A stretch of 64,000 nucleotides of DNA, from assembly GCA_024362935.1 (NCBI GenBank), contig JANCRA010000114.1, positions 1,488,001-1,552,000 of the forward strand, in the 5' to 3' direction. The notes beneath the pieces are model-generated. The model saw nothing but the letters and a program-made list of their open reading frames with translations. It was not told the DNA's origin and did no database searches. This DNA comes from Setophaga petechia (taxonomy: Eukaryota; Chordata; Aves; Passeriformes; Parulidae). This document shows positions 9,690 through 21,979 of the stretch, piece by piece (positions within the stretch are counted from its first letter, which is position 1; each line of letters starts with the position of its first letter). Position numbers and translations under genes: made by a program.

Positions 9690-11570
9690 ACAGAACCAAG
9701 GATCCAGCTGTGACACTTGGAACCTCATGGAACAAAGTGTCCATTGTGATGCAGGGGAACCCCATGGAACCAAAAGTCCATTGTATCAGAGCGAGGCCTC
9801 ATGGAGCCCAGGAGACCATTGCTGACAGTGTGGGAGCTCATGGAGTCATGGGGGTCATTGTGAGAGTTTGGGGCTGCATGGAACCAAGGGTCCATTGTGA
9901 CACTGCAGAACCTTCTGGAATCAAGATAATCATGCTATGCTATGGAACCTCATGGAACAAAGGATGCATGGTGACACTGCAGGACTCACACCATTGTTGA
10001 CACGCAAAATCTTATGGAACCAAGGGTCCATTGTTGCTTTGTAGGGCTTCACAGAATCAAGGAGATCATTTTGACACTGTGGGGCCTCATGGAACCACCT
10101 GCCACTGTGACACAGCGGGGCCACATGGAGCCAAGGGGCCATTGAGACACTGACAAACCTCATAGAACCAAAGTCTATTGTGATGCAGTGGAACCTCATG
10201 GAAGCAAAGGTCCATTGTTACACTGAGGGGCCCTGTGGAACCAATGGGACCATGGTGACACGGTGGTGCTCCATGGAGCCAAGAGGCCATTCTGATTCTG
10301 CTTTGCCTCATGGAACTGAGGGGCCACTATGACACTGCAGGGCTTCATTGAACTAAGGCAGCCTTGTGACACTGTGGGCCCCCTTGGAACCAAGGGTCCA
10401 TTGGGATATTGCAGGGTCTCATGGAACCACAGAGACCATTATGAGCCTTTGGAACCCATTGGAACCAAGGGGCCATTGTAGCACGGCAAGGCCTCATGGA
10501 ATCAAGGGACCACAGTGACACTGGGGGGCTCCATGGGACAAAGGGGCCATTCTGACACCGTGGAACCAAGGAGGCCATTGCTGTGCTACGGGGCATCATG
10601 GAACCAAGGAGGCCATTGTGCCACATGGGGCCTCATGGAACCAAAGGGCCATTGTGGCACTGCAGGGCCTCATGGAACCAAGGGCACAATAGTGACACCA
10701 TGAGGCTCCTAGTGACCAAAGGAGCATTCTTAAAGTGCAGAACCAAGGAGGCTGTTGTGACACTCTGGGGCATCATGGAGTCGAGGGTCCATTGTGACAC
10801 AGCATGGCCTTGAGAAACTGTGGAGGCCATTTTTACACTTTGAGGCCTTGTGAAGCCAAAGGGCCATTGTGACACTTTGCATCCCCATGGAACCAAGGAG
10901 TCCATTGTGACACTATGAGGCCCTATTGGGTCAAAGGGCAGTGGTGGCACTGTATGGCACCCTGGAACCAAGGAGAAAATTGTGACACTACAGGGCCCCA
11001 TGGAACTAAGGATTCATGGAACAATGTGGGACTCATAGAACCAAAGGTTCATTGTGACATTGCAGGGCCTCATGGAATACTGCAGATCATTGTGACACTT
11101 CAAGGCCTCATTGAACCAAGGGGTTCTGGAGGACCTTGTGGAGCCAAGGAGACCATTTTGACACTGCAGGGTCCACTTGAATCAAGGGTCCATTGTGATA
11201 CTGTGGGACCAAGGAAATCACTGTGACACAGCAAGGCCTCATGGAAGCGAGGGGAGACAACTGTGGTGCTACAGAGCCCAAAGGAAGCAAGGGACCAGTG
11301 TGACACAGCTGGGCCTCCTGCATCTAAGGGGTCACTGGGATCCTGAGGACCCCAAAAGAACCAAGGGGCCATTGTGACACTGTGGCCTCATGGAACCAGG
11401 GGGGCCATTGTGTCGTTGTGCAGCTCCATGGAAACAATTAAACCATTTTGACACTGCAAGGCCTCATGGAAACAAGGGGCCAGTGTGACACAGTGGGTCC
11501 TCATGGTACCAAGGATCAATATGAAACCATCACTGCAGGGCCTTAGGGATTCAAGGGAACAGGTAATAGG
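9690..11570 (+). repeat. 37-bp tandem repeat array (largest)
   Basis: About 50 degenerate units of a 37-bp repeat built from CATGGAACCAAGG and GGCCATTGTGACACTG words. The period was counted directly at 10600-10680. Because 37 is not a multiple of 3, open frames cycle through all three frames of the unit, producing repetitive open frames up to about 120 codons on both strands. Other arrays: 12070-12175, 14330-14950, 22420-22690, 23440-23690, 33680-34520, 43265-44100, 51400-52580. Confidence 0.88.
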
Positions 11571-11579
11571 TCTGGTTGT

Positions 11580-12480
11580 CTTGGGCTGACTGGCTCAACT
11601 GTCCTCAACATGTTGAGGGTCTGTTCTCATCTGTTCCTGAAACAGTGGGGCCCTGGGGTTTCCCTTCTATGGAAAAAAGCCATCTCTCCTGCCCAGGCAC
11701 CCATGGCCAAAACTGGTACTTTTCCCCTGAAATTCCCTATATGCAAGGGTACCTCCCAGACAAAAGGTGCCAGGACAGACAGGCCTGGCTCACCTTGGCC
11801 TCTGGAGGCTGTCTCTAATCTGCCCTGGAAACACCGGGGCTCTGTGCTTTTCTTTCTTATGGGAAAGAACTGGCCATCTCATCCGGACACTCATGGGCTG
11901 AAACCAGGATTCTGCCCCCAAAATTCTGTAAAACAGAGATACAGAACCCAAGATATTCAATCTGTTGCTCCCAGATGAAAGCTGCCAGGACAAACAGATC
12001 TTTCTGGCTTTGCACCCTGGTGACTGCCATTTATCATCCCCTGAAACCCTGGGGATCCATGCTTTCCTTTCTGTGGAACTATGGTGACACTTCAGGGCCT
12101 CATGGAAGCACGGGGCCATTGTGACACTTCAAAAGCAAGGAGAACATTGTGACACTGCAGAGCACCAAAAGAACATGGAACAGGTCTGGCTGGTTTGGCC
12201 TGCCAGGGGACACCTGACAGATCCAGCTGATCTTGGAATGCTGAGGTCTGCCTCTCATCAGCCCCAAGAGCACTGGGGCCCTGTGCTTTCCTTCTTATGG
12301 AAAAGAATGATCCGTCTTTCCAGGTGCCCATGGCCAAAACTGATACTCCCCCTGAAAAATTCCCAGTATGCAAGGGTTCTCCCAGACAAAAGCTGCCAGG
12401 ACAGAGAGCTCTGGCTGGCCTTGACCTCTGGTGGTCACCTCTCATCTCAAGGAAGCTCTGAGGAAAATATTTGAACAGGT
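11580..12480 (+). repeat. ~180-bp repeat units interrupted by 37-bp units
   Basis: Units with CCTGAAATTCCC and CAGACAAAAG words in the opposite sense to 2604-3290, split at about 12070-12175 by a few 37-bp units. This shows the two repeat families interdigitating. Confidence 0.75.
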
Positions 12481-13150
12481 TTGACTGCTGGGACATCAAT
12501 GAGTCTCTCATCCTCAGAAAAACTCAGATGCTCTTCTGCTCATATGTGTCTTTTTTCCCATTGTGTATTATACATGAAATATTATTTTCAGGTAAAAAAT
12601 ATTCTTCTTATCACTCTACCAGTGTTATCTGACACAAATTCCTGATCTGCATATGACTCCAGGTCACCTGTATGAGGAAACACAAGAAACAATCCAGCAG
12701 GAATTATTTGTCTCTGCTCCCATCTGTCACATCTCCTCTGGAGCTGGAGGTGCAGCCCCAGCACTTGGGAGAGCTCAGGGGGTGAAAAGCTCAGCTCCTA
12801 CACAGAGAACTTTTAGACCCTGGGGTGCTCTTCTTGGCCCCTGCAAGCTCAGCCAGGCTGAGATGGACACTGATGGTTTCTGGGCCAGCTCTCTGAGCCC
12901 AGCCCAGCTCCCTGCAAGCTCTGCCAGCTGCCCTGAGCTCTGGCCAGCACCAAGGGCCTCTCCCCAGCCCAGCCCAGCCGGCTCTGGCCCCACAGCTCTG
13001 CTCAGCCCAGGCTGCTCTGGCCACTGCCCCACGGCCTCAGCCCCTGCCAAGGCCACAGCAGCAGCTGCAGCTGCCACAGGACTCAGCCCCAGCCATGGGG
13101 GAAGGTGCTTGGCCAAGGCCAAAGGAGGCTCCCTAGCTGCCCTGCTCCCC
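12481..13150 (+). other. Intergenic, GC-rich later half, no gene recognised
   Basis: 12500-12650 is AT-rich. 12700-13150 is GC-rich and Ala/Pro/Ser-rich in several frames, with long but unrelated open frames on both strands. I see no conserved domain. Confidence 0.4.
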
Positions 13151-13339
13151 TGGGGCTGAGGTGCTGAGAGCTCTGCAGCCCCTGCTGCCATCCCATCTGC
13201 CCAGGGCAGCACAAGAGCCGCGGCCTTGGGCCCTCAAGAGCTGCTCCTGCTCCAGGCCCCGGGCCCATGCCAAAGCTGTGGCAGCCACAAAGCTGTGCCC
13301 ATTTCTGTTCATTGCTGCTCTGATGGGGATGGATCCTCA

Positions 13340-13750
13340 GCTGCTTGGAGGCTACTGATGAATTTTGCTCCTCCAGAGGCCTCTTCTTTCTTGAGCATTT
13401 CCGTTCAGAAATTGATAGAAAAAATTTCATAAACATTTGTTCAAAACACCTGAAAAAGACAAGCACCTGGAAATAATTTAATTTTTCAATTCTTCTATGG
13501 ATAATTAGTCAGACTTCAGAAGTTAACTCAAAGTGAATATATTGTTTTGGAAACAATGCAAAGTCAACTGTTTTTTCCTGTTTTCTATTCTTGTTTATAG
13601 ATTGATTTCAGCAATGTCCAATTGATATTGACCCCCAACACCTTCTAATGCAGTCTTAATAAATATGAAAACCAAGACCCTTCACGGCTGACAATCAATA
13701 ACACTTTGTCATCACCCCCTCCCCACCATTTCCCTCATCCAACCCCTGGC
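13340..13750 (+). repeat. Dispersed module R, copy 1
   Basis: Starts with GAGGCTACTGATGAATTTTG and ends with CAAGACCCTTCACGGCTGAC followed by a CCCC-rich tail. Related copies are at about 45480-45890 (-) and 55540-55945 (+). Confidence 0.6.
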
Positions 13751-13759
13751 ACTCCTATG

Positions 13760-14330
13760 AATCAGAAATGGTGTGGTCAGCAGCAGCAGGGCAGTGATTC
13801 TTCCCCTGTGCTCAGCACTGCTACAGCAGCACCTCGAGTTCTGGGGCCCCCAATTTAGGAAGGACATGGAGGGGCTGGAGCGTGTCCAGAGAAGGGCAAC
13901 AAGGCTGGTGAGGGGTCTGGAACACAAGTCCTGAGAGGAGTGGCTGAGAGAGCTGGGGTTGTTTATCCTGGAGAAGAGGAGGCTCAGGGGAGACCTCATC
14001 ACTCTCTAAAAATACCTGACAGGAGGGTGCAGCCAGGTGGGGGTCAGGCTCTTCTCCCCAGGGAACAGTGACTGAACAAGAGGACACACCCTTCAGCTGC
14101 ACCAGGGGACATTTAGGCTGGACATAAGGAATATTCTTCACAGTAAAGGTGATTGGGCATTGGAATGGGCTGCTCAGGGAGGTGGGTGAGTCAACGTCCC
14201 CGGAAGTGTTTAAGGAAAGACTGGATGTGGCACTGAGTGCCATGGTCTGGGTGACAAGGTGGTGTTGGGTCCCAGGTTGAACATGATGCTCTCCAAGGTC
14301 TTTTCCAGCCTGGTTGATTCTGTGATGATT
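13760..14330 (+). mobile_element. CR1 LINE, 3' end fragment
   Basis: Contains the CR1 3' segment: words such as GGACATGGAGGGGCTGGAGC and AGAAGGGCAACAAGGCTGG, a degenerate RT C-terminal region and 3' UTR-like sequence ending in GATTCTGTGATGATTGTG. This ending matches the 8-bp terminal repeat typical of CR1. No intact frame remains. Confidence 0.88.
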
Positions 14331-14950
14331 GTGACACTGCAGGGCCCTGGGGAAGCAAGGGGCCATTGTGACACTGCGGGGCCTGGTGGCACTAAGAGGA
14401 CCATGGTGACACTGTGTACGACATGGCAGCACAGAGCCAAGGGGCCATTGTGATACTGTGGGGCTAAATGGAAGCAAAAAAGTCCATGGTGACAGTCTGG
14501 GTCCTGGTGGAACCACAGAGGCCACTGTGACCCTGCAGGGCCTGGTGGAACCATGCAGAGCATTGTGACAGAGCAGGACTTGGTGTCATGACGGGACCAT
14601 TGTGACACTGCAGGGTCCCATGGAACCAAGGGGCCAGGGCTGCTCCTCAGGGACTCCTGGAATGTTTGACACCGTGGTGGCCCTTGGGACCAAGGGGCCA
14701 TAGTGACACTGTGGAAGCATGGAGAGCATTGCTGCACTGCCAGACCTCATGGAACCAAGGATCCATTGTGACACTGCAGGGCCTTGGGGGACCAAGGGCC
14801 ATTGTGACACTGCAGGACCGAAGGATCCAAGGCTCTTTGTGACACCAAGTGGTCCCATGAAACCAAAGGGACATTGTGACACTGGCAGGCCTCATGGAAT
14901 CATAGAGACCATTGGGACACTCTGGGGCCTCATGGACCCGTGGTGACACC
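14330..14950 (+). repeat. 37-bp repeat array
   Basis: About 16 degenerate units between two CR1 fragments, in the same sense as 9690-11570. Confidence 0.8.
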
Positions 14951-15450
14951 AAACTGTCGGGGAGAGGTTGGATCCAGGGCCTAAATCCAACAAGGTCAGG
15001 TTTAACAAGTCCAAGTGCCGGGTCCTGCACTTTGGCCACAACAACCCCTGCAGCACTCCGGGCTGGGGACAGAGTGGCTGGAGAGCAGCCAGGCAGAAAG
15101 GGACCTGCAGGGAGTGATGGACAGCAGGCTGGACATGAGGCAGCAGTGTGCCCAGGTGGGCAAGAAGGCCAATGGCTCCTGGCCGGGATCAGGAATGGTG
15201 TGGCCAGCAGGAGCAGGGCAGGGATTCTTCCCCTGTGCTCAGCACTTGTTGGGCAGCACCTCGAGTGCAGTGTCCAGTTCTGGGCCCCCAATTTAGGAAG
15301 GACATGGAGGGGCTGGAGCATGTCCAGAGAAGGGCAACAAGGCTGGGGAGGGGTCTGGAGCACAAGTCCTGTGAGGAGTGGCTGAGGGAGCTTCATGATC
15401 TCCAAGGTCTTTTCCAACTCTGCTGATTCTGGGATTCTCTGAAACCACCC
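14950..15450 (+). mobile_element. CR1 LINE fragment
   Basis: Matches the same CR1 region as 59090-59340 and 13760-14000: a CCTGCACTTTGGCCACAACA word, then the region before the 3' end, finishing GATTCTGGGATTCTCTGA. It is 5'-truncated, internally deleted near 15395 and non-coding. Confidence 0.88.
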
Positions 15451-16900
15451 TTGCAACAGATTCTGGATGAGTCCTGAGCCTCCTCTTCAGCAGCTCCAGC
15501 AGCCCAGGTCCCTCAGCTTCTCCTGCCAGCCCCAAAGCCCATCCTGTCAGTCCTGCAGAGCCTCTGCAGCTCCTCCTCACTGCCCAGAACAGGGAGCCCC
15601 AGAGGCAGACACAGCAGCCCAGATGGGCCCCCCTGGCCTGGGGTGCCTCTGGCAAGGGAGCAGCAGCAGGCACTGCAGGAGCCTGCAGACAATTCCTGCA
15701 GCACTTGTAGGATGATCCTGCTGCCCAAGGGACGTTCCCATGGTGCCAAGTCAGGAAGTGCAATGGGGAGTGGGGCCAGAGAGGAAAGGGCAAACAGGGA
15801 TGGGCTGTTTGCAGGGGAGGGGGCAGACCTGGGCAATGGGAAGAAATTTGTATCAGTAAGAGTAAAGAAAGAAAAGGTGAAGGCAAGGAAATGCTGAGGG
15901 CAGTTTGGGGGTGGGTGCCAGGCAGCCCTGGCTCTGAGCAACAGCGTCTGCAGTGGGACAGGAAACTCCCAGCTGATGGGAACAAACTTTCTGGCTGAGT
16001 GCAGAGGCCAGGACAAAGCTGAGTGCTTTCCCTGGTGTCCCCCAGCCCTTGCTCGCCCCTGGGGCTGATGGCATTTGTGCTGCCTCAGGTTCATGTCCCC
16101 ACACCAACAGCATGGGGGTGCTCCCCGCCTGCTGTGTGCAATGCAAACAGGGGCTGCTGAGCCAGTGCTGCCGTGTCTGTGCCTGCAAGGATGGGGCAGC
16201 TGTGTGAGCTGGGGCAGAGGCCAGGGCTGCAGAGGGGGGATGTTGTTGGCAGCTCCATCAGGACGCTCTGGGACGCTGCCCTGGGCTGTGCAGCGCACTG
16301 GGGATGGATCAGCCCCTGCTCTGCTGCTCCTTCCCGTGTGCCCCAGGGCCCTTGCAGAGCCCCAGCCATGCTGTTTGCCCCCAGCCTGCCCACGGCCAGC
16401 CTGGGGCTGCTGACGGGGGTTTTCTGTGCTCAGCATTGGCCTGGCCGTGTTCTTGAGAGAGCCTGGGCAGGGAGCCTGGAGCCCCCAGGGCCTGGCCTGA
16501 GGCGTCAGCGCTGCCCCAGCAGTGCCCATGGCCTGTCCCTGCTGCAGCCCCGGCACTGCCACCCCCAGGGCTGTGCCCGGCCCCGAGAGCACTCAGGCCC
16601 TGCAGCAACACCAGGGCCACCAGGGCAGCGGGGCAGGGCCACGGCAGCAGCACTGGCAACACCAAGTGCTGCTGCTGCTGCTGGGCACAGCTGCTGGGCC
16701 AGCACTGATCTGCCCCAGCTCTGCACACAGAGATTGCTGCTGCAGCTCCAGAGAAGGCAACAAAAGGGCATCTCTGCAGAAAACTCTGCTGGGAGAGCCT
16801 TTAGTTTCTTTGAAGCCACAAAGAGTGCAGTCCCTCATTGACACAATCTGTAGCCACAGGGAAGGTGGAGAGAAACAAAATGAGAAATGGCACTAACAGT
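15451..16900. other. GC-rich flank of receptor locus, no gene recognised
   Basis: Long overlapping open frames on both strands (up to 359 codons on the minus strand at 15513-16592) with biased Ala/Pro/Cys/Gln composition and no domain. They are probably GC-driven. The part from about 16690 is duplicated at 59340-59560, downstream of the other receptor copies. Confidence 0.4.
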
Positions 16901-16985
16901 GACATTTATTTGTAGATAGTATGAATACTAAAACAAGGGAAAAAAGACCCTACATCCAAATCAACAAGAAGTATCAAAAATTATT

Positions 16986-16991
16986 TTTATT
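16986..16991 (-). terminator. Candidate polyadenylation signal for OR gene
   Basis: AATAAA on the minus strand 31 bases beyond the receptor stop codon. Olfactory receptor 3' UTRs vary, so the assignment is tentative. Confidence 0.35.
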
Positions 16992-17021
16992 ACAAGTGAT
17001 TTGCAGAAATTTGCCAGGAGT

Positions 17022-17954
17022 TTAATGTTTCTGAAACCATCCAGTCATCAGTCTCCTCACAGCAGCCTTGAGCTCCTGGTTCCTCAGGCTGTAGATGAAG
17101 GGGTTCAGGGCTGGAGGCACCACTGAGTACAGAACTGACAGGGCCAGATCCAGGGATAGGGAGGACATGGAGGGGGGCTTCAGGTGAGCAAATATGATAG
17201 TACTGATGAACAGGGTGACCACAGCCAGGTGAGGGAGGCAGGTGGAAAAGGCTTTGTGTCGTCCCTGCTCAGAGGGGATCCTCAGCACAGCCCTGAAGAT
17301 CTGCACATAGGAGAAAACAATGAACACAAAACAACATGATGATAAACTGACAGTAAAAGAAAGAAGCCCCAGTTCCCTGATGTAGTATTTGGAGCAGGAG
17401 AGCTTGAGAATCTGGGGTACCTCACAGAAGAACTGGCCCAGGGCATTGCCATGGCACAGGGGCAGGGAAAATGTATTGGCTGTGTGCATGAGAGCATTGA
17501 GAAAGGCACTGGCCCAGGCAGCTGCTGCCATGTGGGCACAAGCTCTGCTGCCCAGGAGGGTCCCGTAGTGCAGGGGTTTGCAGATGGACACGTAGCGGTC
17601 GTAGCACATGATGGTCAGGTGATAGTAGGCAGCTCCAATGAAGAACAGAAAGAAAAAGAGCTGTGCAGCACATGCTGAGTAGGAGATGTTCCTGGTGACC
17701 CAGAGGGAATTGTGCATGGCTTTGGGGACAGTGGTGCAGATGGAGCCCAGGTCGCTGAGGGCCAGGTTGAGCAGGAAGAAGAACATGGGCGTGTGCAGGT
17801 GGTGGCCGCAGGCTACGGCGCTGATGATGAGGCCGTTGCCCAGGAGGGCAGCCAGGGAGATGCCCAGCAAGAGGCAGAAGTGCAGGAGCTGCAGCTGCCG
17901 CGTGTCTGCCAATGCCAGCAGGAGGAAGTGCCTGATGGAGCTGCTGTTGGACAT
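17022..17954 (-). CDS. Olfactory receptor, OR14-like (avian gamma-c type), intact
   Basis: A 310-residue class A GPCR of the size expected for olfactory receptors. It would sit in the cilia of olfactory neurons and signal through Golf. Landmarks: an N-glycosylation site (NSS, residue 3), GN in TM1 (residues 39-40), LHTPM before TM2 (53-57), MCYDRYVSIC after TM3 (116-125, DRY intact), paired extracellular cysteines (C95 and C177), KAFSTCLPHL at TM6 and PALNPFIYSLRN in TM7. The start at 17954 was chosen because it aligns with the 60339-61271 gene. The frame stays open 115 codons further upstream, but that extension has no receptor features. The coding exon is uninterrupted, as usual for the family. 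The ligand is unknown. Confidence 0.93.
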   Translation of the reverse strand: MSNSSSIRHFLLLALADTRQLQLLHFCLLLGISLAALLGNGLIISAVACGHHLHTPMFFFLLNLALSDLGSICTTVPKAMHNSLWVTRNISYSACAAQLFFFLFFIGAAYYHLTIMCYDRYVSICKPLHYGTLLGSRACAHMAAAAWASAFLNALMHTANTFSLPLCHGNALGQFFCEVPQILKLSCSKYYIRELGLLSFTVSLSSCCFVFIVFSYVQIFRAVLRIPSEQGRHKAFSTCLPHLAVVTLFISTIIFAHLKPPSMSSLSLDLALSVLYSVVPPALNPFIYSLRNQELKAAVRRLMTGWFQKH

Positions 17955-18776
17955 TTGCTGTGCCTTGGCATGGGGATCTGTAAAAAAAGTAACCATGGAA
18001 TAGTTGTGTTTGGAGAGGACTTGAAATATCCCAGCACAGCCTGGGGTCACTTTCCCCCCACTGCCTGCCCAGGGCTCTGCTGCCTGAGGCTGTCCCTGCC
18101 AGTAGCTGCTTCCCTGTGCCCAGGGCTGGGCCCTGCCAGTGCTGCAAGAGCCCAGCCCAGCCCAGGGGGCACAGCTCTGCCCTGCAGATCCCTCCCAGTT
18201 TAGGCACTGCCCAGGGGCAGCTCTGGCTCTGCAGGCTCTGATGGCTAGAAAAGTGACACTGATGCTGTCTGTAAGGAGCCCTGTGCTGATTTCTGTCACT
18301 ACTGTGTTTATTCAGATCTAATAGAAAATGTTTTATTTCTTCTTGACCTGAAAGGAGAGATGAATATCTGTGCATGATTTCCCATCATGACAACCCAGAG
18401 CAGTAGATTAAAAAAGCAGGATTTTCCCTTATGCCTTGCTGTGCCCCCTGTATAATCTACTTGGAAATGTTCTTTAGTTTAATGTCATGCTGGGAGCAGT
18501 CTTGACCAATGCAGCACCCTCCCCACACAAGGAGAACACTCCCAAGCCTGACCAGCTGTCTCCTCCCACCCAGATCTTGTCCCCCAGCGCTGGGAGCAGC
18601 TGCCAGGGCTGGCTGAGAGCTGTCCCTGGCAGGCAGCAGAGTCCCTGCCCCAGCACAGCGCCCTGGGCTGCAGGACCCTGCTCTGCAGGACAGCCCTGGG
18701 CACCCCTGGCTGCTCTGCACAAGAGACAATCAGAGAATGTACTCACAGGCTCTGCAGGCATTGGCATGTTCCAGCT
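17955..18776. other. Upstream flank of olfactory receptor
   Basis: GC-rich at 18040-18240 and AT-rich around 18300-18480. An open frame continuous with the receptor reaches 18299, probably fortuitous. No TATA box or upstream exon could be fixed. Confidence 0.35.
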
Positions 18777-19440
18777 TTAGGAGATCACTGCAGGAGCTGC
18801 AGCTGCATTGTCCTGCAGCCAGAGGTTCCTGTGCCAAGGGCTGGCAGTGATTGTGCCCCAGGCACTTCTCAGCACCTTCCCAGCCCTGACTGATTGAAGC
18901 TCTCTGTGCCTCTGTGCTGTGCCCGGGCCGGCTGCAGGCAGTGCCCCAGCCCTGCTGGGCTGCCAGAAGAGCTGCTCACCAAGAGAAATGTGCTTTTGAA
19001 GCTCTTCTGGCTTACCAGGAGCTGCCTGTGTGCCAGGAGCCCAGCCCAGCTCAGCAGCACAGACACAGCACAAGGACTTTAATGAGCCTCTGGGGCTTTG
19101 TGCTCAGGCCCTGAACATCAGTCCCTGAGAGGGACCTCAAGAAACCTCTCCAGAACTCCAAGGCAGAATCCAACTCCAAAGTTTCTTGGACTTTTAATGG
19201 GTCCCAGTGAGGGACACGACTGAGAAAGTGTCCCCAGGCCCCAGGCAGAGCAGAGAACTGCAGGCAGTGATGACAGGTGGGGACAAAGAGAAGCCAAGTC
19301 TTGGTGCCCTGGGCCACAGCACGGTCTGTGCCACCAAGGGCTGGCAGGAGACACCTTGTCCTGAGGCCCTGGGGCCTCCTGGCACAGCCCCAGCCAGGCT
19401 GGGCACTGTCAGCCCCTTGTGCTGCCCTCAGCATCCCCCC
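18777..19440 (+). repeat. Recurrent module M, copy 3 (diverged)
   Basis: Shares the GC-rich half (CAGCTCAGCAGCACAGACAC), the CAGTCCCTGAGAG half and a GTCCCCAGG half with other M copies, but is clearly more diverged, with an AAGAGCTGC replacement segment near 18965-19010. Confidence 0.7.
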
Positions 19441-19539
19441 CTAGCCCACATGCCAGTGGCCTCAAGGATCTGCTGCAAGGAGTCCCTGGGGAGCCTTGCT
19501 CAGCAATGGCCCTGGGGGCTCCTCAATGCTCCCTGCAGG

Positions 19540-19990
19540 GACTGCAGGTTTTTCAAAGGACTTTGGCTTTGGCTTTTGCCTTGGAGTCTCTGAGAGGTTT
19601 GTGCAATCATGGCCTCCAATTATCTGCTGTAATTAGTCCCTAGAGAGGCTTTGTCAGTAACAACACTCAGTGTGGTCATTAATGCTTCAAGGTGCTTCAG
19701 TTTTTTTAAGGTACTTGGTGTTTCCCTTTTGATATAGACTTTATGAAAAGTTTTGCAATCATGGCCCCAATTATCTTCTTTAACGAGTCCCTTGAGAGCT
19801 TTGTACTGACACTCAGTGGGGCTCATTAATACTCTGAGATACTCAAGGTTTTTAATGTACTTTGGATTTTCCTTTCCACACTTGAGTCTTTGTGAGGTTT
19901 TTGTGCCATCCTGGCCTCCAATTCTCTCCTCCAAGGAGTCCGTGAGGAGCCTGTGTTGGGGATGGACTTTGGTTAGACCCATTTTTGCCT
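19540..19990 (+). repeat. ~152-bp tandem repeat, three units
   Basis: Landmarks CAATCATGGCCTCCAATTAT near 19603, a variant near 19756 and another near 19907 give a spacing of about 152 bp. Units share ACTTTGG and AGTCCCT words. No coding function seen. Confidence 0.65.
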
Positions 19991-20228
19991 GGAGACACTT
20001 TGGGTGTTTCCTCTGACCACGACTGCTGGAAAAGTTTGTGTAATCTCCTCTCAGACCCTGAGGTTCAAGGGCTCAGCTCCAAATGCACCAAAGGGCTCAT
20101 TAGTATCAAGCAAGTCCTGACAAACCATGGCTCTGCCTTGATTTCTCTCTGTTCTTGTGCAGTTCATCAGGAATATTTCTGTAGTGCTTTTCTTCATCAA
20201 TTTGAGATATCTTGGAGAATGCAGCAAT

Positions 20229-21853
20229 TATTGTGGTGGGTTCAGGGTTGGTTAATTACCAGTGCACTCACTAGAATATACATACTCATTTTCTGCTGTG
20301 AGATAGGATTAGGAGAAAGGCAAATCAGGCTCAAAACTTTAAGAGGGTATAAAGAAAAGTTTATTAATAGCAACTAAAGAAAGAGTAATAAAAACAAAAT
20401 TTTCAGAACACTTCTCCCTACAACCTTTTCATTTTTACTGACAATGTAAAGAGACAAAACCTAGAATTTTCAGTCAGTTTACCACCTCTAAAATAATTTC
20501 TTCAGTTCACTTAGGAAGAGGTGTCTCTCGTTCATGATATGGAAACTTCTCCATAAGAAAACAGTTCTCTCGTCACTCTCAATTTTCATGAATAACAGCC
20601 ACCCAGAAAATATGCAATTGTGCAGACTTTCTCATTTCTTCACAGCTTTTCCCTCTACTTTGTTGATGGGATATGTCAGCTTATGGGGTATTAGTTTAAA
20701 GATGAGCTGTTTAACAGTAAATGTTCTCTTCATCAATTTCTGAAATCATCTTCATTTCTGGGAACAGAGATCTTCTTCTCTCCCTGAGGCACAGGGTCGC
20801 ATCACTCTTCTCACTTTCTCTGTTCAGACATCTCATGGGATCACAGCTACTTCAACATTTGCTTCCTTTAGCATGCAGGCCTTTGCTGAACAAGTCTTCT
20901 CCTCATACTTCTCAGTGCATTACAGGAGAAAAGAGAGTCTGATATATCAATTACATCTTTCTCCATTGCTTTACAAGAGGATTTCAGACCCTTGTAAAGC
21001 AATGCATCTCTTCATCCCTCCCATCTGGGACTCAACTTCTCCTTCACTGACCTCGGTGTCTTCATGTTGCTCCTCTGTGTCCCTACACTTTGTCCTTTTC
21101 TCTCAGTGTAGGGAGGATGGAAGCACTGAAAGAGTTCATATCTCACCCAGGGCCTGCAGATGGTTCCGTGACCCTGGCCGGGCTCAGTGCTTGTGGCCGG
21201 AGCTGTTTTACGATGGAGGTTTCTGCAGCGGCTGCGCTGGGGCTGTGTCAGGATGGGCCGCGCTGGGGCAGGGCCAGGATCTCAGCAGCCAGGCCAGAGC
21301 ACAGCAGCAGCACGGCCGGGGGCCGATGGCTTCTCCTCCCCCTGCCCGGGGCTTGCGGCTGAACCCCTAGGGTGGCAGAATCTTGGTCGAGCCGGCCCGG
21401 CCCGGGGCTGCTCCTGGGGCCCGGCAGATCCTGGCCGGGCCCGGGCTGGCGGTGGGGCAGGGCCCAGCAGTGCCCAGATGTTTCCAACTGCAGCCATGGC
21501 CCGGCCCGGCCTCTGCCCCGCGGCCTCCCCTGCCCTGCCCGGCAGCCGATGGGGCCCGGCGGGGTCCCTGCGAAGGGGCCCGGCCCCACGGCAGGAGCCG
21601 CCCGGCCCGGCCTGGCTGAGACGGGGGCCGGGTCAGCCTTGATACCTCTGTGCCAGCCAGAAGGGAAAGAGACCCTCCCAGGCTTTCTCAACTTTAACAT
21701 GAGTCTTCACAGAGGTGTGTACAGTTTCCTTAGTAGTTTAACAGATTGTCAGTTCTCAAAGCTAATTACTGATTGGCTTTTGGTAAGACACGGAGGAAAC
21801 TTCTAGCAACTTCTCTTAGAACATAATTTCCATGATGCAAAACCACCACAACA
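20229..21853 (-). mobile_element. Large LTR-like element, GC-rich 5' part
   Basis: Read on the minus strand it begins TGTTGTGGTGG at 21853 and ends CCACAATA at 20229. It is homologous along its length to 53675-55159 in the opposite orientation: both share a CTGACAATCTGTTAAAC block near the start and a GTGAGATAGGATT block near the end (plus-strand sense of this copy). About 21100-21650 is extremely GC- and CpG-rich, which creates long spurious frames. Flanks share only GCA, so the target duplication is decayed. Together with the better-preserved second copy it fits an ERVL-class solo LTR. Confidence 0.65.
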
Positions 21854-21979
21854 GCACAGAGTACAAGAGCTCCTTTGTCCATATGTAGTGGTCATGTGCC
21901 CGAGGCCTCAAAACCCCTCCTTGGGAGATCTCTGGGCCCTTTCCAAGGTGTTTTCAATTGAAAACATTCAGCTCATAGT

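Noticed and set aside
14647..15456. 269-codon minus-strand frame
   Set aside because: It runs antisense across a CR1 fragment and into a 37-bp array, so it is composite repeat and not a gene.
15513..16592. 359-codon open frame on the minus strand
   Set aside because: It overlaps equally long frames on other frames and strands, is biased to Ala/Pro/Cys/Gln, has no domain, and crosses a segment duplicated elsewhere. GC-rich sequence with few stops explains it.
20985..21010. Possible tRNA or small RNA genes in the AT-rich intergenic parts
   Set aside because: I found no cloverleaf with A and B boxes in any stretch I examined by eye.
21187..21700. Overlapping 140-165-codon frames in CpG-rich sequence
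   Set aside because: They lie inside an LTR-like element. The homologous copy at 53.7-55.2 kb has no matching frame.
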